Shown here in pieces: positions 1 through 9,577 of a stretch of 64,000 nucleotides of DNA; the stretch's first letter is position 1; each line of letters opens with the position of its first letter. The stretch is from the NCBI RefSeq assembly GCF_020329485.1, contig NZ_JAGKJI010000025.1:29208-93207 (forward strand), given 5' to 3'. The notes below the pieces were generated by a model, which was not told where the DNA came from, made no database searches, and worked only from the letters and a program-made list of their open reading frames with translations. Both the position numbers and the translations under genes were made by a program. This stretch comes from Bradyrhizobium cenepequi (GTDB taxonomy: Bacteria > Pseudomonadota > Alphaproteobacteria > Rhizobiales > Xanthobacteraceae).

Positions 1-2200
1 GCTCACTGGGGCGGCCAGAAGCGGACACTTTGACATCCCACGACGTGCGCGGACCGCCGCCGAAATCCGGTCCTGGGAAGAAGACCGGCGGATTGAAGCC
101 GAAGCCGGGCGCGCAGAAGTCGGGAGCGGTCCGGAAACCAGGCACCGGGCCGAAGCCCACAGGACGGAAGTTGGGACGCGGACCGAAACCCGGAGGCTCC
201 GGCTGCATTGCGGCGGCTACCGAGGCGCTGACGGCCAGCAGCGGTCCATAGATCTTGTTGGACTTCACCGTGAAGCGCAGGTGGCCATTCCCGTCGTTGC
301 GTAGCTGCAGGTGCAGACCGCCGTCGTGGACGTTGTAGCCAGCGAAGATTTCGGGGTTGGGCTCATTCTTGTGCCGCATCGTAGAGATGTCGCCCTTGAA
401 GTGGCGGTGGAAGCCATTGGGGGCGAGCACCCACAGATCATAGAGGCCATCGTCCCCGACTGCCCATTCGTCGTCCAGCATCTGGCCCGCCTCGACGGTG
501 TAACGCTGCGGAATGCGATCCAGGTGCATCTTGTCGTAGACGTGGAACACGGCGCCTGCAAAGCCGGTGTTGGCGAACAGGAGCCTGACCTTGCCCTTGC
601 CGGCATCGACCTGCGCGTTGGCGTGCAGAATGTAGGGAAGCGCGCGCGAGAAGCGAACGCCGGTTTCCTGAAACAGCGGCTGCGGCGTTGCCGGCGCGGT
701 GGGGGCCGGCAGTGTCTTCTGGTGCGCATCCGATGCTTGCCAGTTGCTCTGGTCGGGCAGCTCCGGGAAGCGGGGATCGTTGGGGCTCGCGAAGTCGAAC
801 GCCGTGGTGAGGTCGCCCGAAATGGCGCGATGCCAGGGGCTGATGGCGTCCACCTTGATGCCGAAGCGCTTCTCGAGGAAACGGCCCACCGACGTGTGGT
901 CAAAGACCTGCGAATTGACCCAGCCGCCCTTGCTCCACGGCGATACGACGTACATCGGCACGCGCGCGCTAAGACCCCAGGGACGGATGTTGCCGCTGAT
1001 CTTGTCGTCGGCGCTCAGTACGTTGCCGACGGTGTTGGAGAAATATTCACCCGCGAGCGGCATCGTGGCCTTGCCCATCAGGTTGCCGTCGCTGTCATAC
1101 GACGGCACCGCCGGCGCCGGCAGGTGATCGAAGAAGCCGTCGTTCTCGTCGAAGGTCAGGAAGAAGACGGTCTGGCTCCAGACCTCGGGGTTGGAGGTCA
1201 GCGCGTCCAGCACCTGGTCGGTGAAATTGCCGGCGCGGGTCGGGCTGCCGCCGCCGGGATGTTCGGAGTTGGCCTGGCTCGGCAAGATCCACGATACCTG
1301 CGGCAGGTTGCCGCTCATCACGTCGGCCTTCAATCTCGCCAGATAGTCCGGACCACCGGTCAGGCCGTGCACATAGTTGGGATCATTCGGCTGTGCGTGG
1401 CGGAAGCTGGCGAACGCCAGACAGCCGTGCATCGCGCCGGTCCAGTTGTCGTTCATGTCCTGGTAGATGTGCCAGCTTACGCCGGCGCGCTGCAGCAGGT
1501 CGGGAAGGGTGTCCCAGTTGAAGTCGCTGCCGACATAGCGGTAGGACGGCTGCGGCTGAGGCAGGCCGGCCACCCAGTTGTGAGGGTTGGGCCAGCAGCG
1601 GTTGTTGTTGGGCTCGGAATCGTTGGTAGTGCAGTTGATGCCCTGCGCGCGCAGCGCGGGATTGAAGTTGGAGCCCGACCAGAACACGATCCGGTTGGGG
1701 TCGGTGCCGGTGGTGATGGAGGCGTGGTAGGCATCGCACAGCGTGAAGGCCTCGGCGAGCGCGAACTGGAAGGGGATGTCGTCGCGGCCGAAATAGCCCA
1801 TCGCATACGGGGTCTTGTACTTGGCCCAGAAGCCCATCTTGCCCTGGTTCCACGCTGCCTGGCTGTCGCCAAACGAGTGCGGCGTGCCGTAACCGACCAG
1901 CGCGTTGCTGGTCGCGGAGTCGCGATGATAAGGCGGGATCTCGCGGGTGCCATCGGACTGGAACCAGACCGGCTTGCCGCTTTCGAGCGGAATAGGGAAG
2001 CGATCGCCGAAGCCGCGCACGCCGCGCAGTGTGCCGAAATAGTGGTCGAACGAGCGGTTCTCCTGCATCAGGATCACGATGTGCTTGACGTCATTGATGG
2101 TGCCGGTCCGGCGCCTCGCCGGAATGGCCAGCGCCCGGTCGATGCTGGCAAAGGCAGCCGCCGCCGTGGCGCCCGCCAGAAAATCGCGACGTGTTGTCAT
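1..2200 (-). CDS. Phospholipase C / acid phosphatase family phosphoesterase (3' end outside window)
   Basis: Exported phosphoesterase of the bacterial phospholipase C/AcpA family, expected to hydrolyse phosphodiesters or phosphomonoesters outside the cytoplasm. The N terminus is a twin-arginine signal (RRDFLAG at residues 4-10) ending near ALA. The metal/substrate motif MQENRSFDHYFG follows around residue 45, and FDENDGFFDH appears near residue 330. A C-terminal beta domain (DUF756-like) ends near residue 650, and an unusual Gly/Pro/Phe-rich tail then runs off the left edge without a stop. Start chosen at the ATG directly before the Tat motif. The gene is divergent from an RpiR-type regulator. 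The family is clear; the true substrate is not. Confidence 0.88.
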   Translation of the reverse strand, partial: MTTRRDFLAGATAAAAFASIDRALAIPARRRTGTINDVKHIVILMQENRSFDHYFGTLRGVRGFGDRFPIPLESGKPVWFQSDGTREIPPYHRDSATSNALVGYGTPHSFGDSQAAWNQGKMGFWAKYKTPYAMGYFGRDDIPFQFALAEAFTLCDAYHASITTGTDPNRIVFWSGSNFNPALRAQGINCTTNDSEPNNNRCWPNPHNWVAGLPQPQPSYRYVGSDFNWDTLPDLLQRAGVSWHIYQDMNDNWTGAMHGCLAFASFRHAQPNDPNYVHGLTGGPDYLARLKADVMSGNLPQVSWILPSQANSEHPGGGSPTRAGNFTDQVLDALTSNPEVWSQTVFFLTFDENDGFFDHLPAPAVPSYDSDGNLMGKATMPLAGEYFSNTVGNVLSADDKISGNIRPWGLSARVPMYVVSPWSKGGWVNSQVFDHTSVGRFLEKRFGIKVDAISPWHRAISGDLTTAFDFASPNDPRFPELPDQSNWQASDAHQKTLPAPTAPATPQPLFQETGVRFSRALPYILHANAQVDAGKGKVRLLFANTGFAGAVFHVYDKMHLDRIPQRYTVEAGQMLDDEWAVGDDGLYDLWVLAPNGFHRHFKGDISTMRHKNEPNPEIFAGYNVHDGGLHLQLRNDGNGHLRFTVKSNKIYGPLLAVSASVAAAMQPEPPGFGPRPNFRPVGFGPVPGFRTAPDFCAPGFGFNPPVFFPGPDFGGGPRTSWDVKVSASGRPSE

Positions 2201-2342
2201 TCTTATTCTACCTTGGGTTGATAGTTGAAGGAACGGACGACGGTTTGCAGTGCAGGCTTGGCTCCCTGCACGGGCAAGCCGGTCGGCAATAGCAGTGCGA
2301 CTTGACGTCGCTGTGAATAATTTATTTCCGAGAGAATTTTTT

Positions 2343-2357
2343 GTGAGCTTTTCTCAC
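2343..2357. promoter_or_regulatory. Inverted repeat GTGAG-N5-CTCAC between divergent genes
   Basis: A short perfect inverted repeat lies in an AT-rich part of the 335-bp gap between the phosphoesterase and the RpiR-type regulator. It could be an operator for that regulator. Five-base arms are short enough to occur by chance. The rest of the gap shows nothing clear. Confidence 0.25.
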
Positions 2358-2535
2358 TATATGAGTGACGGCGCCAGGGAGAGACGCGGGAGCGGGCGGG
2401 AATGACATATGAGCCATCATCGTCGCCGGCTTGTGCCGGCGGCCCACGAGAATTGAAGCTCCGCGCTGCCAGAGGAATCGCGGTCACCTTGCGCTATCAA
2501 CCAAATGAAGTCCCACGTTGTCAGCGAGGGCGCAG

Positions 2536-3411
2536 GTGACACGCTCGAACTTCAATGCAGGATCGTCCGTAAGCGGCATCCTTTCCCGCGTTCGTGAATT
2601 GCAGTCTGATCTTCCTCCGAAAGCCAGACAGATCGCCGACCTGATTGTCGCGCAGCCTGATTCTTTCATTCACATGTCGATTACCGAAGTTGCCGAGACA
2701 TGTGGCGTCAGCGAAGGCACCATCGTTTCCTTTTGCGGCCGGGTGGGCGTTCGGGGGTTTCAGGAGCTCAAGATTCTTCTGGCGCGGGATCTGATCGAGC
2801 CGGTCCGTCTGATTCAGGAGGATCTGCATCGGGGCGATGATCCGGCGACCGTCACGGATCATATCTTTGCCGCCCACGCCGCTTCGCTCCACGAGACACG
2901 CCGCCTGCTTTCAATGGAATCATTGGCGAAGGCGGCGAGCTTGTTGAGGGAAGCGCAGCGGATTGAGATTTATGGCATAGGAAGTTCGGCGCCAATTGCG
3001 CAGGACCTGTCCTATCGCTTGCTGCAACTGGGGCTCGCAGCGAGCGCGGTCGTCGATTCTCATGTCCAGGCCGTCAGCGCGGGCATGACCGGCCCGTCAG
3101 TCACGACCGTCACGGTGTCTCACTCAGGCAGCACGGTTGAGACGGTGCTCGCGACCCGATTGGCGCGGGAAGCCGGCGCCCGGACCATCGGCATCACGCG
3201 GCTCGGCAAGTCGCCTCTCGCGGCCCATTGCGATGTGCTGCTCTATACTGTCGCAAATGAAACCCGATATCGGCCCGAGGCCATGAGCAGCCGCGTAGCT
3301 CAACTCGCCATTATCGACACCTTGGTGAGCTGCTGCGCTCTGACCGACACCGAGCGCTCTGTTGACAGGCTTCAACACGCTGCGCGTATTCTTTCCGAGA
3401 AGCGCTTTTGA
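2536..3411 (+). CDS. MurR/RpiR family transcriptional regulator
   Basis: Sugar-phosphate-type regulator of about 291 residues. The N-terminal HTH_6 domain (roughly residues 10-85) contains the segment SITEVAETCGVSEGTIVSFCGRVG. The C-terminal SIS domain (roughly 120-255) contains IYGIGSSAPIAQDL and VSHSGSTVETV, the signature for binding phosphorylated sugars. I chose the GTG start because GAGGGCGCAG precedes it at good spacing; a TTG six codons upstream would add MSARAQ. It is divergent from the phosphoesterase gene, so it may regulate that gene or itself. The effector cannot be read from the sequence. Confidence 0.85.
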   Translation: MTRSNFNAGSSVSGILSRVRELQSDLPPKARQIADLIVAQPDSFIHMSITEVAETCGVSEGTIVSFCGRVGVRGFQELKILLARDLIEPVRLIQEDLHRGDDPATVTDHIFAAHAASLHETRRLLSMESLAKAASLLREAQRIEIYGIGSSAPIAQDLSYRLLQLGLAASAVVDSHVQAVSAGMTGPSVTTVTVSHSGSTVETVLATRLAREAGARTIGITRLGKSPLAAHCDVLLYTVANETRYRPEAMSSRVAQLAIIDTLVSCCALTDTERSVDRLQHAARILSEKRF

Positions 3412-3527
3412 CTGCACGGCTTCGGGCGGAGAGCCATTAACCGCCCCCGGATCTTCGGAGTTCATTCCGACCTTATCCCCGTCACGGGCCCGGTCAGCCG
3501 TCAGTGTGCATGGCAACCATTTGCCCC

Positions 3528-4640
3528 CTACCGCAAGAAAGCTCGGAACCTCCGAAGGGAGAAGGAGAACAGAATCGCGCCGATCACCAGCAGGGCGACG
3601 AACTGCGGCCAGACAACGGTCAGTCCGGCGCCACGGAACAGCACGGCCTGGGCAAGAATGACAAAGTGGGTGTTCGGTGCAGCGAGCATGATGTCCTGGA
3701 TGATCTGCGGCATGCTCTCCCGCGGCGTGGTAGCCCCCGATAACATCTGAAGCGGCATCAGGACGAGCATCAACAGCAGGCCGAACTGCGGCATGCTCCC
3801 CCCGACTGTTGCCAGGAAAATACCCATGCTCGTCATGGCGAAAAGGTAGAGCGCCGTGCCGAACAGGAACAGCGGCACCGAGCCTCCGATCGGTACCGAC
3901 AGTAGCCCCTGCACGATAAACACCAGCGATACGCTGGCGGCCAGCAGAACCACCAGGCCCATCGACCAGATCTTGCTTGCCATGATCTCAAATGGCGTCA
4001 CCGGCATGACGAGCAGGTGTTCGATCGTGCCATGCTCGCGCTCGCGAATGAGCGCCGCTCCAGTCAGAATGATCGACAGCATCGTAACGGAAGAGATCAC
4101 GTTGTTGATGGCGCCGAACCAGCCCTTATTGAGCTCGGGGTTGAATCGTGCCCGCAGCGCGAGGTCGATGGGAAGTGGCGCGGTCGAGCGGTAGCGGGCC
4201 AGGAACTCGCTCACCTCGTCGGTCACGATGGATTGGATGTAGCCCGCACCCGTGAAGGCCTGCGACATACGGGTGGCGTCGACGTTGAGCTGGATGGTCG
4301 GCGTTCTCTGGGCCAACATATCGCGCTGGAAGTTCGGCGGGATGTTGAGCGCGAAAGTATCGAGACCGGCGTCCATGCGGCCCTCTATTTCCGTCTGTGA
4401 AATCAGACGCGGTATGGCGAAGTAGGGCGGATTGAACGCCGTGATGATGCGCGTCGCCACCGGCGACTTGTCTTCGTCTACGATCGCAAGCGCAGCCCGG
4501 TTCAAGGTCTCGGGTTGCGCCTTCGATGCGGTATAGATCGAAACCGTGAAGGCATAGACGATCAGCATCAGCATCATCGGGTTGCGAAAGAGGCCCCACA
4601 GCTCCTTCATGCCGAGTTGAACGATGTTGGCGGTGCGCAT
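3528..4640 (-). CDS. ABC-2 type transporter permease (YhhJ/YbhR-like)
   Basis: Membrane component of an ABC exporter, about 370 residues. One N-terminal membrane segment (near residues 20-40) is followed by a large extracytoplasmic domain. Five hydrophobic segments follow from about residue 180 to 360, the ABC2_membrane_3 layout. The start ATG lies 2 bases after the stop of the RbbA-like gene, so the two are almost certainly cotranscribed and translationally coupled. It is the last gene of the operon that begins with the HlyD-family gene, matching the E. coli yhiI-rbbA-yhhJ order. No T-rich hairpin is obvious in the 116-bp convergent gap to the RpiR gene. Confidence 0.87.
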   Translation of the reverse strand: MRTANIVQLGMKELWGLFRNPMMLMLIVYAFTVSIYTASKAQPETLNRAALAIVDEDKSPVATRIITAFNPPYFAIPRLISQTEIEGRMDAGLDTFALNIPPNFQRDMLAQRTPTIQLNVDATRMSQAFTGAGYIQSIVTDEVSEFLARYRSTAPLPIDLALRARFNPELNKGWFGAINNVISSVTMLSIILTGAALIREREHGTIEHLLVMPVTPFEIMASKIWSMGLVVLLAASVSLVFIVQGLLSVPIGGSVPLFLFGTALYLFAMTSMGIFLATVGGSMPQFGLLLMLVLMPLQMLSGATTPRESMPQIIQDIMLAAPNTHFVILAQAVLFRGAGLTVVWPQFVALLVIGAILFSFSLRRFRAFLR

Positions 4641-4642
4641 CT

Positions 4643-7429
4643 CTAGCTCGCCTGTTTCTTGAGAAGCGCCGTTGCTAGAACGAGCAATATCGGGATTGTC
4701 ACGAGCAGGGCTATGAACGGGCCGGGCAGATCGGCGAGATCGAGTCCTTTCGAGAACGTGCCGCGCGTGATGGTGACAAAGTGTGCGGTCGGGTAGATTC
4801 GCCCGATGATGGCTCCAGCACCTTGCAGCGAGGAGACCGGATCGATCAAGCCAGAATACTGGGTGGCCGGGATCATGGTGAGCAGGGCGGTCGTGAAGAT
4901 CGCGGCGATCTGGCTGCTCATGAACGCCGATATCAGAAGCCCCATAGCGGTGGTGATGATGACGTAGAGAAAGGCTCCGCCGGCCAACGCAACAAAGCTG
5001 CCGGTAAACGGTACGCGGAAGATGAAGACCGCAAATGCTGTCAACAGCAAGAAGTTCACCATGCCGAGCATTACATAGGGGATCTGCTTGCCAAGGAGGA
5101 ATTCCAGCCGCGTCACCGGCGTCACGTAAAAATTGGTGATCGATCCCAGCTCCTTTTCGCGCACGACGCTCAGGGCCGCCAATATTGCCGGTATGATCAA
5201 AAGGAGAATGGGGATCACGCCGGGCGCCATGGCTACGATGCTCTTGAGATCGGGGTTGTAGCGGTAGCGGACCGCGAGTTGGAAATCGCCGACGGTGGCG
5301 GCATTGCCGTAGATCTGGCGTGCCCTCTCGGTCAGCCACTGTGCATGCATGGCCTGCACATAGCCTCTCACGGTCTCTGCCCGCGAGGGCATGGCCCCGT
5401 CGACCCACGCACCAATTTCAACGTTGCGGCCATGCGCTACGTCGCGCCCGAAGCCCGGTGGAATTTCGATCGCAAGGCTCAGCTCACCGCTGAGCATGCG
5501 GCGATCGAGATCGTCATAGTCGACAATCGGCGGCATCTCCGTGAAGTACCGCGATCCGGAGATTTGCAGGATGTAGTCGCGGCTTATCGTTGTCCCGTCG
5601 CGGTCCATGGCCGCAAAGGTCAGATTCTCAACGTCCATGTTGATGCCGTAGCCCATCACGAACATCAGGATGAGACTGCCGAGAATGGCGAGCGTGGCAC
5701 GGATCGGGTCGCGCCGGAGCTCGAGCGATTCCCGCTGGGTATAGGCGGAAACGCGCCGCAAATCGAAGGAGTGCGTTCGGGGGCTGTTTGTCGCGCCGTG
5801 GCCACTGGCCTCAGCAGCGTCGAGCGCCGATGCGCGTACGACGTTCGACGGCTTGACCTCGGTCGCGTCAATGGCGTCCTGCAAATAGGCTACGAATGCT
5901 TCTTCGAGACTGCCGCCGCCGCGTTGCTGGGCAAGTCGTTGCGGCGTATCGCTGACGAGCACCTTGCCCGCATGCATGAGCGAGATGCGGTCGCAGCGCT
6001 CCGCCTCATTCATGAAGTGGGTCGAGACGAAGATCGTGACGTTGTCTTGACGGGAGAGGTCGGACAGCATCTGCCAAAAGCCGTCGCGCGCCACCGGATC
6101 GACGCCGGAGGTCGGCTCGTCCAGGATAAGGATGTCGGGGCCATGGATCATGGCGACTGCAAGCGAAAGGCGCTGGCGCACGCCGAGCGGCAGTGCGTCT
6201 GGAAGCATACCCATGATGTCTTCGAGCTCGAACCGCCGTGCCATCTCATCGACACGATCGGCGATCGTGTCGGGCAGCATCCGGAACAGGCGCGCATGCA
6301 GTTCGAGATTCTGCCGGACCGTCAACTCGGAATACAGCGAGAAGGCCTGCGACATGTAGCCGACGCGGCGGCGGACATCCATGTCGCTGGGGTCGACCTC
6401 GTGGCCAAACAGCTTGGCGGTACCTTCGCTGGCCGGAAGCAGTCCCGTCAGCATCTTCATCGTCGTGGTCTTGCCGCAGCCGTTGGAGCCGAGAAAGCCA
6501 AAAATCTCGCCACGAGGAATGCGAAAGCTCACATTATCGACGGCAGTGAAGTCGCCGAACCTCATGGTTAGATGCTCGGCCTCGATGGCGATCTCGCCGG
6601 CATCTTGGATCGTCCGCGGCGGGATCACCACTTCCCTGTGGGCCCGGCGTTGTGTCTCCGGAAGCAAGGCAATAAAGGCGGCGTCGAGATTGGTTGCATG
6701 GGTCTGCCGCAGCAGGTCCGCAGGCGTTCCGGTAGCCAGAAGGCGGCCTTCGTCCATCGCAACCAGCCAGTCAAAGCGAGCTGCTTCCTCCATATAGGCG
6801 GTTGCGACGATGACGCTCATGCCCGGATGGCTGACGCGGATCTCGTCGATCAATTGCCAGAACTGGCGCCGCGAAAGCGGGTCGACACCTGTGGTAGGCT
6901 CATCGAGGATCAGAAGTTCGGGATCATGGATCAGCGAGCAGCACAGGCCGAGCTTCTGCTTCATCCCACCTGAAAGCTTCCCCGCGGGCCGACCGGCGAA
7001 AGGGGCAAGCCCCGTGCTCTCGAGAAGCTGGTCGATCCTGCGTTCGCGCTCGCGCCTATCGTGGCCGAACAGACGGCCGAAGAAATCTACATTTTCGAAA
7101 ACAGAGAGCGTCGGATAAAGATTCTTGCCGAGACCCTGTGGCATATAGGCGATCTGCGGACAGGTCAGCCGGCGGTGCGCGGCGTCAGCCATATCGCCGC
7201 CGAGCACCTGGACGCTCCCTTCCTGAACGGCGCGAGCGCCGGCGACGAGGGAGAGCAGGCTCGACTTGCCGACGCCGTCGGGGCCAATCAACCCGACCAT
7301 GCATCCACCCTGAATATCGACCGTGATGGCATCGAGCGCACGCGTCTGGCCGTAGGACAGGCTGACCGCTTCCAGCCGCACCACCCGGCCGGGAGGATGA
7401 CGATCATCGCCGATCGATGGCCGATTCAT
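4643..7429 (-). CDS. rbbA: RbbA-type ABC protein: two ATPase domains fused to an ABC-2 permease
   Basis: A 928-residue fusion with two nucleotide-binding domains and a C-terminal membrane domain, close to E. coli RbbA in length. NBD1 has Walker A GPDGVGKSS (residues 49-57), signature LSGGMKQK and Walker B LLILDEPTTGVDP. NBD2 has Walker A GSNGCGKTT and Walker B ILILDEPTSGVDP, but its signature reads LPLGVRQR instead of LSGGQ, as in other RbbA proteins. The last third repeats the TM-loop-5TM plan of the downstream permease. The ATG overlaps the HlyD gene stop (ATGA). Probably energises an exporter with its two neighbours; a ribosome-associated role is known for the E. coli member. Confidence 0.88.
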   Translation of the reverse strand: MNRPSIGDDRHPPGRVVRLEAVSLSYGQTRALDAITVDIQGGCMVGLIGPDGVGKSSLLSLVAGARAVQEGSVQVLGGDMADAAHRRLTCPQIAYMPQGLGKNLYPTLSVFENVDFFGRLFGHDRRERERRIDQLLESTGLAPFAGRPAGKLSGGMKQKLGLCCSLIHDPELLILDEPTTGVDPLSRRQFWQLIDEIRVSHPGMSVIVATAYMEEAARFDWLVAMDEGRLLATGTPADLLRQTHATNLDAAFIALLPETQRRAHREVVIPPRTIQDAGEIAIEAEHLTMRFGDFTAVDNVSFRIPRGEIFGFLGSNGCGKTTTMKMLTGLLPASEGTAKLFGHEVDPSDMDVRRRVGYMSQAFSLYSELTVRQNLELHARLFRMLPDTIADRVDEMARRFELEDIMGMLPDALPLGVRQRLSLAVAMIHGPDILILDEPTSGVDPVARDGFWQMLSDLSRQDNVTIFVSTHFMNEAERCDRISLMHAGKVLVSDTPQRLAQQRGGGSLEEAFVAYLQDAIDATEVKPSNVVRASALDAAEASGHGATNSPRTHSFDLRRVSAYTQRESLELRRDPIRATLAILGSLILMFVMGYGINMDVENLTFAAMDRDGTTISRDYILQISGSRYFTEMPPIVDYDDLDRRMLSGELSLAIEIPPGFGRDVAHGRNVEIGAWVDGAMPSRAETVRGYVQAMHAQWLTERARQIYGNAATVGDFQLAVRYRYNPDLKSIVAMAPGVIPILLLIIPAILAALSVVREKELGSITNFYVTPVTRLEFLLGKQIPYVMLGMVNFLLLTAFAVFIFRVPFTGSFVALAGGAFLYVIITTAMGLLISAFMSSQIAAIFTTALLTMIPATQYSGLIDPVSSLQGAGAIIGRIYPTAHFVTITRGTFSKGLDLADLPGPFIALLVTIPILLVLATALLKKQAS

Positions 7430-8496
7430 TTGACCAGCTTCTCGGTTAGAAACGGCGGCCAGTCGACGTTCGAGTCGATGCGGACGAAGGCCCTGCCTGG
7501 AAGGCCGGTTTTGACCTGCTCGATGTGTCTTTGGAGCAAATCCGGCGAGATATGGGCCCTGACGCGGAACATGAGCCTCTGACGCTCCTCTTCCGTTTCC
7601 ACCGTTTTCGGCGTGAACTGCGCAACGTTGGCGACGAAGCTTGCCTTGGCAGGAATGACCCATTGCGGCGCGGCATCCAGGATGATGCGGACATCCGCGC
7701 CGATCGCAACGCGCCCCGCCTGCGCGGTCGGCAAGAAGAAGGTCATGTAAACGTCGCCGAGGTCGACCATGTTGAGCACCCGTCCGCCGGCGGCAAGAAT
7801 TTCTCCCGGTTGGGCTACGCGGAACTGCACGCGGCCATCGCGCGGCGCTCTCAACGTGCCCTCATTGATGTCGGCCTCGATGCTGTCGATCGAGGCCTTG
7901 GCGGAATCGACCGCCGCTTCGGCATCAACCACCTGCGCCTGGGCGGAGCTGAGGGCTGCCTCCGACGCCGCACGCTGGGCCTCCGCCGCGGCCACTGCGG
8001 CCTTCGCTCCCTCGGCGGCAGCGCGATCGTCGTCGAGCACCTGCTGCGGAACCGCGTTTGTTCTTATCAGCCGCGTCGATCGCTCGAATTTCCGATTCGC
8101 CGTATCTAGTTCGGCATTGCGCTGTGCGATCACGGCAATGGCAGTTTTCTTCTCGGCCTCTCGCTGGCTCACGACACTCTTGGCCGTATCGACGCCGATG
8201 CCGGCGCGACGCAACTGGGCCTTGGCCTGTCGGAGCTGGGCTTCCAATTGGGTCGTGTCCATGCGCGCCAGGACTTGTCCTGTCGTCACGAAATCGCCCT
8301 CCCTGACCACGATGTCCTGGATGCGTCCAGGCGTCTTGGCCGCAATGTCGATTTCGACGGCTTCGATACGACCGTTGCCGCTGGCAATTCCAGCCGGAAG
8401 ATTGTCTCTTCCGAGTTTCTGCCAGGCGAAGTAGCCTCCTGCTGCAACAACCAGCACGAGGACGGTGGTCAACCAGCGTTTTCGATTCTGCGTCAT
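7426..8496 (-). CDS. HlyD family periplasmic adaptor (membrane fusion protein)
   Basis: Membrane-fusion subunit of about 356 residues and first gene of the exporter operon. It has one N-terminal membrane anchor (WLTTVLVLVVAAGGYFAW, near residues 8-25) and a biotinyl-lipoyl-like segment with GRIEAVEIDIAAKTPGRI. A long Ala/Glu-rich coiled coil follows (about 75-205), then a second lipoyl half with APRDGRVQFRVAQPGEIL and a beta-barrel region. Its stop overlaps the rbbA start. The substrate of the tripartite exporter is unknown; homologous systems are usually annotated as multidrug or peptide exporters. Confidence 0.87.
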   Translation of the reverse strand: MTQNRKRWLTTVLVLVVAAGGYFAWQKLGRDNLPAGIASGNGRIEAVEIDIAAKTPGRIQDIVVREGDFVTTGQVLARMDTTQLEAQLRQAKAQLRRAGIGVDTAKSVVSQREAEKKTAIAVIAQRNAELDTANRKFERSTRLIRTNAVPQQVLDDDRAAAEGAKAAVAAAEAQRAASEAALSSAQAQVVDAEAAVDSAKASIDSIEADINEGTLRAPRDGRVQFRVAQPGEILAAGGRVLNMVDLGDVYMTFFLPTAQAGRVAIGADVRIILDAAPQWVIPAKASFVANVAQFTPKTVETEEERQRLMFRVRAHISPDLLQRHIEQVKTGLPGRAFVRIDSNVDWPPFLTEKLVK

Positions 8497-8820
8497 GGTT
8501 TAGACGGGGGCGTCACGACGGGACCGGCCGTCCGGCCGTCTCGGAAAGCGCCTTCACAACCTCACGTACGCATTAAGCATACATCCAACCAGGCTTGCGT
8601 CTACCATGTCGCCGAACATTGCTGCTGACAAATCTGCGGCCAGCTTGGCCGGCGTCACGGACGCAGGCCGAGTTCCGGTTTGCTTTGCGTGTGCAGTTCC
8701 CGCACGACAGACCCACCGAGCACCCAGCCAGCATCGCAGTTTTCGGAAGGGAGCTGCAAAGGTGATGTCGCTCGCGATTTGCCAACGGTCCGCTGAGTGG
8801 TCAAGAACGGTCAGTCTTGA
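8497..8820. other. Noncoding stretch upstream of the HlyD operon
   Basis: About 320 bases holding the expected promoter region of the minus-strand exporter operon and no open frame that looks like a gene. The short frames here have no family resemblance and biased, shadow-like composition. I see no confident promoter. Confidence 0.4.
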
Positions 8821-8897
8821 ATCGAGTTTTCTATTTCAGTTCTATCTTCGAAGTCGGACATGCAGGCACTCGGCTAAGCCTTTAGATCGGCATCCTG
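8821..8897 (+). repeat. Direct repeat copy 1 (about 80 bp)
   Basis: Begins ATCGAGTTTTCTATTTC, passes through GAAGTCGGACATGCAGG and ends in CATCCTG. It matches the segment at 9578-9663 in the same orientation with scattered substitutions and one short insertion. The two copies bracket the frameshifted ACT-domain gene. It looks like a dispersed intergenic repeat rather than a coding segment. Confidence 0.7.
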
Positions 8898-9176
8898 GCA
8901 GCGCCGTGTTTGCCGAGCCTACTAAGATGGGCTCATTGTTATATGCCGTCCCTCACCTCGATAGGAATTTGGGCTCGACGAACCCAGCTTCTGCGCTTGT
9001 CGATCTCACTCATTTCTTTGCGCCTGAGCTGCGCCTGCAAGATCGAGCTTCGGCCGCAATGCTCTGGGCCGAAGGCCCCAAAGGAGAAGTAACGAGCAGG
9101 CGATGATCACCACCGCGACACTCAGGAATCCGGCCGCGACAAGGCTTTCTTGCCAGGGCTGCCATTGTTGAGAGAT

Positions 9177-9550
9177 ATGAGAGCCGAAATGCAAGACGGC
9201 ATTTTCGTGTTTTGCACGATTGCGAAAGACGAGCAATGCCAGCCGCAATTAGCCCGCTGCTAACATTCCGTGAACAAGAAGGAACAACCATTGTGATACG
9301 GCGTGAGGAGGCCGAAAGTACAGGGTTGTCGTACCAGTTTGCGTCGCGTCTGATCACGTTGCGTGTTCATTCATCGCTTGATGCGGTGGGCTTTCTCGCA
9401 GCGATCACCGCTAGACTTGCGGAAGCCAGCATAAGTGTGAATGCGGTTTCGGCTTTTTACCACGATCATTTGTTTGTGCCCGATCACAGAGCCGACGAAG
9501 CTCTGTGTCTTCTACAAAATATGGCCCGCGTTGATGTGCTCCGCTCATAG
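9177..9550 (+). pseudogene. ACT-domain protein, frameshifted
   Basis: The C-terminal part is open and well conserved in type: FREQEGTTIVI, ITLRVHSSLDAVGFLAAIT and FYHDHLFVP are typical of the small ACT_7-type proteins. The matching N-terminal part, MRAEMQDGIFVFCTIAKDEQ, lies just upstream in another frame. The two join near 9234-9236, where one missing base would restore DEQMPAAISPL. Upstream of 9177 the N-terminal frame stays open to 9093, but no convincing start or ribosome site fits, so the 5' end may also be damaged. Ligand unknown. A sequencing error at 9234 is possible, but the missing 5' end and flanking repeats favour real decay. Confidence 0.65.
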
Positions 9551-9577
9551 TCGCTTCGGCGAGGTCGCGACAATCGG

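Noticed and set aside
311..2221. Long plus-strand open frame opposite the phospholipase gene
   Set aside because: The minus strand encodes a clear Tat-exported phosphoesterase; the plus frame has no family and is an antisense artefact of high GC.
4781..6571. Long plus-strand open frame opposite rbbA
   Set aside because: The minus strand has complete ABC motifs. The plus frame is a composition shadow.
9006..9248. Minus-strand frame with one hydrophobic stretch near the ACT gene
   Set aside because: The overlapping plus strand has strong ACT-family similarity, and no ribosome site or family supports the minus frame.
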